A stretch of 24,312 nt of DNA from Treponema sp. (GTDB lineage Bacteria; Spirochaetota; Spirochaetia; Treponematales; Treponemataceae), in the NCBI GenBank assembly GCA_017390125.1, contig JAFPCT010000237.1, positions 1-24,312 of the forward strand, written 5' to 3'. The notes beneath the pieces were generated by a model that saw only the letters and a program-made list of their open reading frames with translations, made no database searches and was not told the DNA's origin. A program made the position numbers and the translations under genes. Shown in pieces: positions 1 through 7,349 of the stretch; the first letter of the stretch is position 1; each line of letters opens with the position of its first letter.

Positions 1-351
1 GTCCGGAAGCTTTGTTTTTGCGATTTCTTCGAGATCTTTCTTAGAAAGAGTTCCTACTTTGTCGCGAAGTGGGTTTCCTGAACCCTTCTGGAGCTTAAGA
101 GCCTTCTTAATGAGGACTGCTGCCGGAGGAGTTTTAAGGATGAATGTGTAAGATTTGTCAGAATAAACAGTAAGAACTACAGGGATAACAAGTCCCTTTT
201 CAATTGTCTTAGTTCTGTCGTTGAATTCCTGAACAAACTTTGGTGCAGAAACACCGTGTGGTCCAAGTGCAGGACCAATCGGAGGAGCCGGTGTTGCAGC
301 TCCTGCTGGACACTGTAACTTGATTACGGCTGTTACCTTCTTTGTTGCCAT
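1..351 (-). CDS. rplK: Ribosomal protein L11 (3' end outside window)
   Basis: Large-subunit ribosomal protein that, with 23S rRNA, forms the GTPase-associated centre of the ribosome. The 117 codons visible read MATKKVTAVIKLQCPAGAAT onward, with the conserved proline/glycine-rich N-terminus (PAPPIGPALGPHGV, near residues 21-34) and then the start of the RNA-binding C-terminal domain. L11 is usually about 142 residues, so roughly the last 25 lie beyond position 1. The ATG at 351-349 follows an AGGAG Shine-Dalgarno 7-8 nt upstream. It is the last visible gene of the minus-strand secE-nusG-rplK series, an order conserved across bacteria. Identification is secure. Confidence 0.95.
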   Translation of the reverse strand, partial: MATKKVTAVIKLQCPAGAATPAPPIGPALGPHGVSAPKFVQEFNDRTKTIEKGLVIPVVLTVYSDKSYTFILKTPPAAVLIKKALKLQKGSGNPLRDKVGTLSKKDLEEIAKTKLPD

Positions 352-416
352 TGTGATTCTCCTAAATTGGTATAACGAATTACCTCTGTCCAACGGACTT
401 GTAATTCTCCCAAAAA

Positions 417-449
417 CAGGTAATGCCCGCACTGGCATGCGAGCACCTG
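417..449 (-). promoter_or_regulatory. Leader hairpin before rplK, candidate L1-binding site
   Basis: Read on the minus strand, CAGGU (449-445) pairs with ACCUG (421-417). Inside it GCUCGC (444-439) pairs with GCGGGC (430-425) around an 8-nt loop, and an unpaired AUU is left on the 3' side. A short stem closed by an outer helix across an asymmetric AUU gap resembles the L1-protein autoregulatory leaders placed before rplK-rplA in many bacteria. The position, about 65 nt before the rplK start, fits. The family match is from memory and was not tested with a covariance model. Confidence 0.5.
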
Positions 450-462
450 AAATTTAGACTAA

Positions 463-1020
463 TTAAACTCGTTCAACCTGAAGAACGCTTACTTCTACAG
501 GTGTTGCGCGTCCAAAAATCTGAACGTTTACGCGCAGCTTGTCTTTTTCTTCATTAACTTCCTCAATGTTTCCACTGAATGAAGCGAACGGTCCGTCAGT
601 GATTTTAACAACATCACCAACAACGTAAGTCTGCTTGATTCGAACAGACTTTTCACTTTTGATTACACCGATCTTCTGAAGAAGATTTTTTGCCTCTGCG
701 GCAGAAATTGCTCTCGGACGTTCATTAGGATTTGTTCCTACGAAACCTGTTACACCCTGAACGCGGCGCAATGAAGTACATACTTCTTTCCAGCCGATTT
801 CCGGAAGATCAAGCTCAACCATAAGATAACCAGGCATAAAGTTTACGCGCTTTGACTTTTTCTTACCGTCTTTGATTTCTACAACTTCTTCTACTGGAAC
901 CTTTATATCAGTTACAACTTCCGGATTAATCTCTTTCTTTTCAAGAAGGGCTCTGATTGTTCGTTCTATTTTTGCTTCATGTCCGACAAAAGTCTGGAGC
1001 ATATACCAAGATTTTGACAT
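463..1020 (-). CDS. nusG: Transcription elongation/antitermination factor NusG
   Basis: NusG binds RNA polymerase and links it to Rho or to the leading ribosome. The 185-residue protein has the NGN domain at the N-terminus (KSWYMLQTFVGHE, residues 3-15; FMPGYLMVELDL, near 61-72) and a C-terminal KOW domain (VVGDVVKITDGPFASFSG, near 132-149). Length and domain order are normal for bacterial NusG. It starts 12 nt after the secE stop, so the two are cotranscribed, and rplK follows after a 111-nt leader region. Nothing is unusual in the coding sequence. Confidence 0.96.
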   Translation of the reverse strand: MSKSWYMLQTFVGHEAKIERTIRALLEKKEINPEVVTDIKVPVEEVVEIKDGKKKSKRVNFMPGYLMVELDLPEIGWKEVCTSLRRVQGVTGFVGTNPNERPRAISAAEAKNLLQKIGVIKSEKSVRIKQTYVVGDVVKITDGPFASFSGNIEEVNEEKDKLRVNVQIFGRATPVEVSVLQVERV

Positions 1021-1032
1021 AAGACACCCTGA

Positions 1033-1215
1033 TTATTTCATTATAAAGCGGAATGCTTCTGTGAAAGCGAAATCCAACAAACCCAAAACAACAGCCACAA
1101 TAATTGTTGAAATAATTACAACTTTTACTGAAGAAACAACGTCATCGCGTGTAGGCCATACAACCTTTTTCATTTCTGCCTTACTTTCACGAAAGAACTG
1201 TGTTAACTTTGACAT
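1033..1215 (-). CDS. secE: Preprotein translocase subunit SecE
   Basis: Essential membrane subunit of the SecYEG channel. This is the short single-span type of 60 residues: an amphipathic N-terminal helix with the conserved KKVVWPTRDDV motif (residues 16-26), then one membrane segment at about residues 30-51 (VKVVIISTIIVAVVLGLLDF). The ATG at 1215 has a GGAGG Shine-Dalgarno a few bases upstream. It lies between tRNA-Trp and nusG, the usual bacterial arrangement. Very short, but context and motif make it certain. Confidence 0.96.
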   Translation of the reverse strand: MSKLTQFFRESKAEMKKVVWPTRDDVVSSVKVVIISTIIVAVVLGLLDFAFTEAFRFIMK

Positions 1216-1250
1216 TTTTCCTCCAAAAAACTATTTTTTAGTTCAAAAAA

Positions 1251-1322
1251 CAGGGCAGGCAGGATTTGAACCCACGACAGGCGGTTTTGGAGACCGCTGC
1301 TCTACCACTGAACTACTGCCCT
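1251..1322 (-). tRNA. tRNA-Trp (CCA anticodon)
   Basis: A 72-nt cloverleaf on the minus strand. The acceptor stem AGGGCAG pairs with CTGCCCT, the discriminator is G, the D-arm is GTTCAGTGGTAGAGC, the anticodon stem GCGGT/ACCGC carries loop CTCCAAA with anticodon CCA, and the T-arm loop is GTTCAAAT. The 3' CCA is not encoded; a run of T follows instead. Its place between rpmG and secE is conserved in many bacteria. Confidence 0.96.
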
Positions 1323-1376
1323 ATATATTCAATCATTTGGCCGAAGCCAAATGAAAAATATAAAATTTAATTAAGC

Positions 1377-1553
1377 TTATTTTGCCTTTGTTTCTTTGTG
1401 CAATGTGTGCTTGCGATCAAACGGACAATACTTTTTCATTTCAAGTTTGCCAGTAATGTTCTTGCGGTTTTTGTAAGTTGTATAGTTCTTACGTTTGCAT
1501 TCAGAACACTGTAAAGCAATGATTTCTACTGCACCCTTCTTCTTACTTGCCAT
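1377..1553 (-). CDS. rpmG: Ribosomal protein L33
   Basis: A 58-residue large-subunit ribosomal protein. It begins MASKKKGAVEIIALQCSECK and ends in the typical YCPFDRKHTLHKETK block. Three of the four cysteines of the zinc-binding form are present (C16, C19, C43); the fourth position is aspartate (D46), so this copy probably binds zinc weakly or not at all. The ATG at 1553 has an AGGAG Shine-Dalgarno about 7 nt upstream. It is flanked by tRNA-Thr and tRNA-Trp in one transcription unit. Confidence 0.94.
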   Translation of the reverse strand: MASKKKGAVEIIALQCSECKRKNYTTYKNRKNITGKLEMKKYCPFDRKHTLHKETKAK

Positions 1554-1600
1554 TTCTATACTCCTAAAAGATTTAATTTAGCTTAAATCTCAGCTGTTTA

Positions 1601-1673
1601 AGCCCCCGTGCGGGTTTGAACCGCAGACCTCAGCCTTACCATGGCTGCGCTCTACCAACTGAGCTACAAGGGC
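1601..1673 (-). tRNA. tRNA-Thr (GGU anticodon)
   Basis: A 73-nt cloverleaf on the minus strand. The acceptor GCCCTTG pairs with CGGGGGC through two G-U pairs, the discriminator is T, the D-arm is AGCTCAGTTGGTAGAGC, the anticodon stem CAGCC/GGCTG holds loop ATGGTAA with anticodon GGT, and the T-loop is GTTCAAAC. The CCA end is not encoded. It is the first gene after the strong promoter at 1714-1742. Confidence 0.96.
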
Positions 1674-1713
1674 GTTAACGCACCCCTATAAACCTAAAAC
1701 AATGCGTTCTAAA

Positions 1714-1742
1714 AATATATAGAAGACATAATGTTGTGTCAA
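1714..1742 (-). promoter_or_regulatory. Promoter of the tRNA-Thr/rpmG/secE/nusG unit
   Basis: On the minus strand a perfect -35 box TTGACA (1742-1737) is separated by 17 nt from -10 box TATATT (1719-1714). Transcription would start near 1707, about 35 nt before tRNA-Thr. The strength suits a stable-RNA and ribosomal-protein operon. Confidence 0.8.
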
Positions 1743-1787
1743 TTGAATTTTGCCGTTTTTTTTGAAAAATTCTTTTTTTTTAACGGT

Positions 1788-1803
1788 CAATGTGCTAACA
1801 TTG
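1788..1803. promoter_or_regulatory. Perfect palindrome over the likely cysE -10 region
   Basis: CAATGT-GCTA-ACATTG is a perfect 6-bp inverted repeat with a 4-bp centre. It overlaps an extended -10-like element, TGC-TAACAT (1793-1801), that would start transcription near 1808. No good -35 box is visible at the right distance. The layout suggests a repressor site on the cysE promoter, but no regulator family is recognised. Confidence 0.35.
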
Positions 1804-1826
1804 TACGACTTTAACGGAGGCTTTGC

Positions 1827-2696
1827 ATGAATATAGATATGTTGATTGACGGTATTCTTGATTCTTACGACAGGTTCGGCGGAATAAACCGCTCGGAAGG
1901 AGAAAATTTCCCAAACCGCGAAAACGTGATCAAAGTACTTGGTGAGCTGCAATGCCTTATTTTCCCGGGGTTCAAGACAGCAGAAAGCATTAACCCTGAG
2001 AACATCCGGTACATAACCGGTCAGAGAGTAAACAACATAATCGCAATCCTTACAGCTGAAATTCAAAAAGCGCTTGTATACACAGTTGAATGCAACGCAT
2101 GCAAGGACAGCCCTGTAAAAAATCCAAACTGCCTTAAGCTTGCGGAACAGACAAGCCTTTCATTGATTGAGGAAATTCCTTTTATCCGTGAAAAACTCAT
2201 GCTGGACGTAGCCGCAATATACAAAGGCGATCCGGCCGCAAAGAGCAACGAGGAAGTCATACTTTCTTACCCGGGGCTTCAGGCAATTACCGTTTACAGG
2301 ATTGCTCACTTCCTGTGCAAGGTTGGAGTGCCTGTCATTCCGCGCATAATGAGCGAACACATTCATGGCCGAACAGGAATCGACATCAATCCGGGAGCCG
2401 TAATAGGCGATTCATTCTTCATTGACCACGGAACCGGTATTGTAATCGGCGAGACAACAGTAATCGGCAACAACGTAAAGATTTATCAGGGCGTCACTCT
2501 TGGTGCGTTAAGCGTAAAAAAAGAACTGATGAATAAAAAACGCCATCCTACTATTGAAGATGACGTTACGATTTACGCGGGAGCAACAATTCTCGGCGGC
2601 GAAACAGTTATCGGAAAAGGCTCTGTCATTGGCGGAAACACCTGGGTTACAGAAAGCGTTCCGGCAGGCACAAAACTTATAATCAACAGGCAGTGA
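1827..2696 (+). CDS. cysE: Serine O-acetyltransferase
   Basis: Makes O-acetyl-L-serine from serine and acetyl-CoA, the committed step of cysteine synthesis. The 289-residue protein has an N-terminal helical domain (residues 1-170) and a C-terminal left-handed beta-helix of hexapeptide repeats (about 183-285). The catalytic pair is D186 and H201 in IDINPGA and FFIDHGTGIVIGET, 15 residues apart as in E. coli CysE. The start ATG follows GGAGG by 7 nt. It is a single gene, divergent from the tRNA-Thr operon and convergent with radA across only 11 bp, with no terminator visible between them. No partner O-acetylserine sulfhydrylase is nearby. Confidence 0.93.
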   Translation: MNIDMLIDGILDSYDRFGGINRSEGENFPNRENVIKVLGELQCLIFPGFKTAESINPENIRYITGQRVNNIIAILTAEIQKALVYTVECNACKDSPVKNPNCLKLAEQTSLSLIEEIPFIREKLMLDVAAIYKGDPAAKSNEEVILSYPGLQAITVYRIAHFLCKVGVPVIPRIMSEHIHGRTGIDINPGAVIGDSFFIDHGTGIVIGETTVIGNNVKIYQGVTLGALSVKKELMNKKRHPTIEDDVTIYAGATILGGETVIGKGSVIGGNTWVTESVPAGTKLIINRQ

Positions 2697-2707
2697 ACCC
2701 GGCGACC

Positions 2708-4078
2708 TTAAGATTCAGCTTTTGAACCGCCGAAAACAGATTTTATCAGGGAAGCAATGTCCCGCACCTGAAGGACACCGGGATGCTTTTCTGCAGAATA
2801 GATGCGGGTAAAACCAAGGCTTTCCGCTGTTTTTGCCCGCGGCTTGATTTTCGGCACAGCACGAATTTCCCCGGCAAGACTCAGCTCACCAAAAATTGCA
2901 GTTCCGACAGCAACAGGAATGTCCGTGCGGGCTGAATACATCGCAACAGCCAGGGCCGCATCCACAGCACTTTCGCTAAGACGTATTCCCCCCGCAACGT
3001 TTATATAAATGTCCTGTCCCAGAAATTTTATTCCTGCGCGTTTTTCAAGAATTGCCGCAATACGGCTTACTCTGGCAGAGTCAATCTTGTCGCTGAATAC
3101 ACGGGAAACAGCAGCTTTTGCCGGAGCTGTCAGAGCCTGAATTTCCACAAGGAATACCCGGTTTCCTTCAAAAACTGCGGCACAGGCAACACCTGCCGGC
3201 TGAACCTCCCTGCGCTCAGAAAGGAACATGGTCGCAGGATTCAGAACCGGCTCCAGACCTTTTTCAGTCATATTGAATATACCAAGCTCATCAACAGAAC
3301 CGAAACGGTTTTTCTGCGCATGAAGGAAGCGTACGTCATCACTGTTGCGCTCAAATGAAATTACAGTATCAACCATATGTTCCAGAGTTTTCGGACCGGC
3401 GATGGCTCCTTCCTTTGTAACATGAGCCGTCATTATGAGCACGGAATCCCGGTTTTTTACCCAGCTGACAAGTTCATTTGCACAGTATTTAAGCTGATTC
3501 ACAGTGCCGGGAACCAGTCCGGCTTCTGCAGAATAAACAGTTTGAATGGAATCTATTATGACAAGCACAGGATTTATCTTTTCAAGAGAATCAAGAATGT
3601 CTTCCAGCCGCATAGTACATAGAACTTCAATACCCTTGCAGTTCAGGGTAAGGCGTTCAGCACGTTCCTTTATTTGCGCCGCAGACTCCTCGCCGGAGAT
3701 ATAAAGTATTTTACCAGGAAAAGAAGCTGCCATTTTTGAAGCGGTCTGGACAAGAAGGGTTGATTTTCCAATTCCCGGCTCTCCGCCAATAAGCACTGCA
3801 GAGCGACGAGTAGCGCCGCCGCCAAGCACACGGTCAAATTCAGGGATTCCGGTGGAATATCTGGCAGAGTCCTGAGAAGATACAGATTCAAGGGGGATTG
3901 GCTTTGCTTTTTCGCTTACAGGGCTGCCCCTGCCGGCAGGAGAAACGGCTGAAGAATCAACGATGCATTCTTCCATGCAGTTCCATTCGCCGCATTCAGG
4001 GCAGCGTCCCAGCCAGCGCGGCTGAGAGTAACCGCAGTTAGAACATTTATATAAGATTGAGCCATTCTTTTTTGCCAT
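2708..4078 (-). CDS. radA: DNA repair protein RadA (RadA/Sms)
   Basis: RecA-like DnaB-type helicase that works on recombination intermediates. The 456-residue protein has a four-cysteine zinc finger (C12, C15, C26, C29), a Walker A motif GGEPGIGKST (98-107), a Walker B strand ending in D176, the RadA signature KNRFG (256-260), and a C-terminal Lon-protease-like domain (from about 290). All core motifs are intact and the length is normal. It begins 55 nt after the stop of the acyltransferase gene and has no clear promoter of its own, so the two are probably cotranscribed from 5110-5082. Confidence 0.95.
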   Translation of the reverse strand: MAKKNGSILYKCSNCGYSQPRWLGRCPECGEWNCMEECIVDSSAVSPAGRGSPVSEKAKPIPLESVSSQDSARYSTGIPEFDRVLGGGATRRSAVLIGGEPGIGKSTLLVQTASKMAASFPGKILYISGEESAAQIKERAERLTLNCKGIEVLCTMRLEDILDSLEKINPVLVIIDSIQTVYSAEAGLVPGTVNQLKYCANELVSWVKNRDSVLIMTAHVTKEGAIAGPKTLEHMVDTVISFERNSDDVRFLHAQKNRFGSVDELGIFNMTEKGLEPVLNPATMFLSERREVQPAGVACAAVFEGNRVFLVEIQALTAPAKAAVSRVFSDKIDSARVSRIAAILEKRAGIKFLGQDIYINVAGGIRLSESAVDAALAVAMYSARTDIPVAVGTAIFGELSLAGEIRAVPKIKPRAKTAESLGFTRIYSAEKHPGVLQVRDIASLIKSVFGGSKAES

Positions 4079-4133
4079 AAAAACCTCTTAATTAATATAA
4101 CAGTAAAGAATGAAAAAATCTGCATTCTTAAAA

Positions 4134-5036
4134 TTACAGTCTTGTGGACTCAACCTGGTCATGAAGATTCTGAAGGATATCCATAATGCCGTCGATTGTC
4201 TTCTGCTTTGGATCAGGCTCATCAGCAGGAAGATTGTCCAGAATTGACTTGCGGTATTCCTTGCAGTCAATTACTTTTCCAGCTGTAAGGATAACCTTGT
4301 CTTTTTCAACAAGATCATTCAACATTTCATCAGGACATTCAGGATTGATGCGGAGACAGTTTCCGTTGATTGCAACAGGAAGAACAATGTCGAAAAGACG
4401 GAGGTAACTGTCAATTTCCCGGAGACCTTTTTTTGTTTCCGGATGACCAGGACGATAGCGGGTTCCGCTAGGGAATACAAGCACAACCTGTCCGCGTTTC
4501 TTACAGTCATCCATTGCGCGCATTGCAGCAAGATTTATAGTGCGGGCCTTCTTTTCTTCAGCCTTCTTTTCTTCTTCCGAGATATCTGTACCATCAAGTT
4601 TGTCCAAAGAACGAGTAGGATAAATTACTACTCGGGTAAAACCTTCTGTCCAGATGCGGACAGCCGGACTTGCTTCATTAAGTTTCATTCCGGCAACGGC
4701 TACGATTTTTTCGGAAAAATCTTTTGACCATTCTTCGCCGTAAATTTTCAAAAGATAAATTATTGCCGGAAGGTCAAGGTTTGTATAATGTTCCATAAGG
4801 ATAAGGCCTCTCTTGCCTTCCTTTGAAACGGCATCATAAAACGCCTTGAAATTCTCAACATTGCCCAGACCTGAGCCCGGAAGGAAATTTTCACTGAGGA
4901 TAATTTCCATATATTTTGTCAAATCTTTATTTGCTTCCTGATATACATTCGTATTATCAATTTTTGCAGGGGCTTTGGAATACTGCATCATCTCCTGAAA
5001 ATATTTTCCATAAACCTCTTTTAACTGCTGTCCCAT
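4134..5036 (-). CDS. PlsC-type glycerolipid acyltransferase
   Basis: Predicted acyltransferase of phospholipid synthesis, moving an acyl chain to glycerol-3-phosphate or lysophosphatidate. The 300-residue protein carries the catalytic HxxxxD motif as HYTNLD (83-88), a FPSGTR substrate-binding motif (188-193; the family norm is FPEGTR) and LPVAIN further on. A charged, lysine/glutamate-rich insert lies near residues 153-166. No obvious membrane span is visible, which fits a soluble or peripheral enzyme and recalls plant-plastid-type glycerol-3-phosphate acyltransferase as an alternative to PlsC. AGGAG precedes the ATG. It is the first gene before radA; the functional link between the two is not obvious. 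Confidence 0.75.
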   Translation of the reverse strand: MGQQLKEVYGKYFQEMMQYSKAPAKIDNTNVYQEANKDLTKYMEIILSENFLPGSGLGNVENFKAFYDAVSKEGKRGLILMEHYTNLDLPAIIYLLKIYGEEWSKDFSEKIVAVAGMKLNEASPAVRIWTEGFTRVVIYPTRSLDKLDGTDISEEEKKAEEKKARTINLAAMRAMDDCKKRGQVVLVFPSGTRYRPGHPETKKGLREIDSYLRLFDIVLPVAINGNCLRINPECPDEMLNDLVEKDKVILTAGKVIDCKEYRKSILDNLPADEPDPKQKTIDGIMDILQNLHDQVESTRL

Positions 5037-5081
5037 TGATATACTCCTAATTCATTAGTTGTGAATAATTTATATTGTTCC

Positions 5082-5110
5082 ATCTTACGACCAAAAAAAT
5101 TAGATGTCAA
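5082..5110 (-). promoter_or_regulatory. Promoter of acyltransferase-radA
   Basis: On the minus strand, TTGACA (5110-5105), a 17-nt spacer and TAAGAT (5087-5082). This gives a start near 5075 and a leader of about 40 nt before the ATG at 5036. Confidence 0.65.
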
Positions 5111-5173
5111 CGACAAGCATAATCTGGGCGGGGCAACAGCATTATAAAACTAATTTTTTCGCGGCTGCCTCCC

Positions 5174-5202
5174 TCTATCGGAAAAAAGCCTCTTCCGATA
5201 GA
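5174..5202 (+). promoter_or_regulatory. Perfect 10-bp hairpin just before a start codon
   Basis: TCTATCGGAA (5174-5183) and TTCCGATAGA (5193-5202) are perfect inverted repeats around a 9-nt centre, ending 8 nt before the ATG of the HAD gene. There is no T-run on either side, so it is not a terminator. No normal Shine-Dalgarno lies between the hairpin and the ATG. A TATAAA -10-like box (5143-5148) would put the whole hairpin in the 5' leader. Confidence 0.6.
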
Positions 5203-5210
5203 ATGAAGCC

Positions 5211-5903
5211 ATGAACATTGAGCACTTGATTTTTGATCTGGACAATACGCTTTATCCGGCAACAGCAGCCATGGACGCGGGAATTACCCAGCGCATGATG
5301 GAATGTGTCGCTTCTTTTTTCAACGTTTCCATGGAAAAGGCGGCAGAAATAAGACGGGAAAACATAAAGAAATTTTCAACCACCCTTGAATGGCTCAGGA
5401 GCGAAGGCCTTAAAGACGTGGAAAGATTTTTTGCCCACGTTCACCCAGAAAACGAAGCCGACGAGCTGGAAAGCGATGAGAAGCTTCGGCCTTTCCTTGA
5501 GTCGATCAAAATTCCAAAAATCATATGCACGAATGCACCTCGAGAACATGCGGAAAGAGTTTTGAAAAAGCTGAATGTCCGCGACCAGTTTGACGCCGTC
5601 TGCGATATACGGGACTGCAATTTTTTAGGAAAACCTTATGAGGCGGCCTTTACGACAGCCCTTTCCCTCTGCGGCGGAAACATTGACAACACCCTGTTTC
5701 TTGACGACATGATGAAATACACTGACGGATACGCCATAATGGGCGGCACTGCAGCTTTGGTCGGCGACAAAAACGGCAGGCCTCTCACGCCCGACGCAAC
5801 ATCAGCGTTCAAAGGCAAGGCTCCTCACCCGGGAAGGACATTCCGCATAAAAAATGTCTACGAATTGAAAGATTTAATTGAAAAACTGCAGCAGGAAAAC
5901 TGA
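5211..5903 (+). CDS. HAD-family phosphatase, pyrimidine 5'-nucleotidase type
   Basis: Haloacid-dehalogenase superfamily hydrolase of 230 residues. All four motifs are visible: DLDNTLYP (nucleophile D9, acid D11), TN at 107-108, K141, and the acidic pair D165/D166 in FLDDMMKYTDG. The FDLDNTLYP start followed by a small helical cap resembles the yeast SDT1/bacterial pyrimidine-nucleotidase subgroup, so dephosphorylation of UMP or CMP is a reasonable guess; the substrate cannot be fixed from sequence. The C-terminus (about 180-230) is longer than the minimal fold. It is a single gene on the plus strand, ending 13 nt from the convergent methyltransferase gene, with its start close behind a perfect hairpin. 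Confidence 0.8.
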   Translation: MNIEHLIFDLDNTLYPATAAMDAGITQRMMECVASFFNVSMEKAAEIRRENIKKFSTTLEWLRSEGLKDVERFFAHVHPENEADELESDEKLRPFLESIKIPKIICTNAPREHAERVLKKLNVRDQFDAVCDIRDCNFLGKPYEAAFTTALSLCGGNIDNTLFLDDMMKYTDGYAIMGGTAALVGDKNGRPLTPDATSAFKGKAPHPGRTFRIKNVYELKDLIEKLQQEN

Positions 5904-5916
5904 GAGCGGGCAAAAC

Positions 5917-6924
5917 TCACTGACCGCAATGAATCCAGGTAAGCTCATGCTTGTTGTAATTAAGGTGAACTATGCGGCTTCCCGGAATTTCTGAAAATTC
6001 CCGGATTATGACCCAGTCCGGCTCACCCTGCATTTTTATCGTGCAAATCATGTTTTTCACAAGACCGCTTGCAAGCCATTCTTTTACCCATTTAAGAAGA
6101 CGTTCCGGATAGCAGATTACGTCGCTGAAAACCCATTCGCAGGGACCTATTTCCTGAGGCTTAAGGGTAAAGGCATCGTGAGTCTGAAATTTAACCAGAG
6201 GATTCTGCATGAGCTCAGGAGCAAGAGGCGCACGGTCAACTGCATGAACAAAAGCTCCAAGGCCAACTAAAACCCAGGTCCACCCGCCTGGACAGGCACC
6301 AGCTTCAAAACATTTGTCTCCGCTCTGAGGCAAAGAAACACCGGTAAGCAGATTTGCCATGGTCAGGCTTTCCTGAATCTTAAGGTAAGCACGGCTAGGC
6401 GGATTTTCATGGTCTTCTTCAAAAACAATCTGACCGACCGGTACCGGTGTTGAAGTTCTGGCGCTGCAGATCATTGTATGCTCATCAATCAGCGTATAGA
6501 GCCCGATCGGAGAAGACGGAATTTTTACGGGAAATTTCCTGACCTTTAAATTTACATAGGGAAGTTTTTCCTGAATCAGATTTGCCCGGCGGAAAAACTG
6601 GTACTGGTAAGGCGCCCAGCTGCGCTGAATTGATTTCAGGGCAGAAGCCGCACTTCCGATTGATTCAAAACTTATAAGCTGAGGCTCAAGCATAACTGTA
6701 CGAGCCCAGTAAGGAAGGTCATCTGCTTTCTGCACGTTCTCCACAGGAAAATCCTCAAAATAAAGCAGATCACCGTATGTTTTTGATGGAGCAGACGAAA
6801 AGCCCAGACGACCGGCAAGTTCAGTCTTAAGCATACCGGTCATTTCCGGGAAAGCAAGGAAAGCTGCTCCGGGAAGTCTCTGAATTTTTACGTTGGCAGG
6901 CAGTTCTATTTTATTATCTGGCAT
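5917..6924 (-). CDS. RlmM-like 2'-O-ribose RNA methyltransferase
   Basis: SAM-dependent methyltransferase of the FtsJ/RlmM group, which methylate ribose 2'-OH in rRNA (RlmM acts on C2498 of 23S rRNA in E. coli). The 335-residue protein has an N-terminal region (1-170) of unclear fold, a SAM-binding loop EAGACPGGWT (207-216) and the catalytic tetrad K182 (AYLKIQ), D268 (FSDVIC), K297 (CTIKMQ) and E327 (NKHELTW). It is slightly shorter than E. coli RlmM. Its ATG lies inside the end of the PilZ gene, a 19-bp overlap in another frame, so translation is probably coupled. The exact RNA target is inferred. Confidence 0.8.
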   Translation of the reverse strand: MPDNKIELPANVKIQRLPGAAFLAFPEMTGMLKTELAGRLGFSSAPSKTYGDLLYFEDFPVENVQKADDLPYWARTVMLEPQLISFESIGSAASALKSIQRSWAPYQYQFFRRANLIQEKLPYVNLKVRKFPVKIPSSPIGLYTLIDEHTMICSARTSTPVPVGQIVFEEDHENPPSRAYLKIQESLTMANLLTGVSLPQSGDKCFEAGACPGGWTWVLVGLGAFVHAVDRAPLAPELMQNPLVKFQTHDAFTLKPQEIGPCEWVFSDVICYPERLLKWVKEWLASGLVKNMICTIKMQGEPDWVIIREFSEIPGSRIVHLNYNKHELTWIHCGQ

Positions 6925-7289
6925 ACTGAATCGCTTGTCTGAATATCCAGGTTATCAGAAGTAGAATCTTCTTCCAGCTGAAGGATGTAGGAAGCAAGAC
7001 GGGTATAATCTGTTGAAGGCAGAATTCTGAATCCAATTTCAGTGCAGTTTCCTTCTGTACGAACCCACTGAGGATGACAAACCAAAGTAAAGCTGCCGGA
7101 AGCGGCCCGGGCAAAAGTAATCTTTGCTTCGTAGTCGTTTTCTTCGTCTATTGTGACCGGGTACTGATATCGAATTTTACAACCTTCACGGCTTATGTTC
7201 ACAAGAATTCCCGGCAGTGCACACAAGTCCGGCGCAAAAAATCTGCCCATATCCTCAAACCGCTGTGAAAGTCTTTCCTTTTCCTGCAT
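6906..7289 (-). CDS. Small PilZ-type c-di-GMP-binding protein
   Basis: A 127-residue single-domain protein. It carries both c-di-GMP contact motifs of PilZ domains: RxxxR as R6-L-S-Q-R10 and D/NxSxxG as N31-I-S-R-E-G36, followed by a beta-rich stretch with the typical late IGFRI strand near residue 87. The RxxxR motif is kept only with the ATG at 7289, which supports this start, although no Shine-Dalgarno precedes it; a second Met14 follows a GAGG but would lose the motif. The last 19 bp overlap the RlmM-like gene. PilZ proteins act as c-di-GMP receptors; the partner here is unknown, though coupling to an RNA methyltransferase is suggestive. Confidence 0.7.
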   Translation of the reverse strand: MQEKERLSQRFEDMGRFFAPDLCALPGILVNISREGCKIRYQYPVTIDEENDYEAKITFARAASGSFTLVCHPQWVRTEGNCTEIGFRILPSTDYTRLASYILQLEEDSTSDNLDIQTSDSVCQIIK

Positions 7290-7298
7290 AGTTAGGAA

Positions 7299-7327
7299 AT
7301 TATAAAGATTTTATCGTTTCAGTGCAA
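7299..7327 (-). promoter_or_regulatory. Promoter immediately before the PilZ gene
   Basis: On the minus strand, a perfect -10 TATAAT (7304-7299) lies 17 nt from TTGCAC (7327-7322). The start would fall near 7292, only about 3 nt before the ATG at 7289, so the transcript would be leaderless or nearly so. Confidence 0.55.
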
Positions 7328-7349
7328 TTACAATTCAAAAACAAAAGCA

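Noticed and set aside
872..1354. 160-residue plus-strand open frame
   Set aside because: Runs antisense through nusG, secE and tRNA-Trp; part of its translation is the tRNA itself. No ribosome-binding site.
2697..2735. Bidirectional terminator between cysE and radA
   Set aside because: Only a 5-bp CGGCG/CGCCG pairing over a long loop and no T-run.
5174..5202. Terminator reading of the hairpin before the HAD gene
   Set aside because: No T-run on either strand after the stem.
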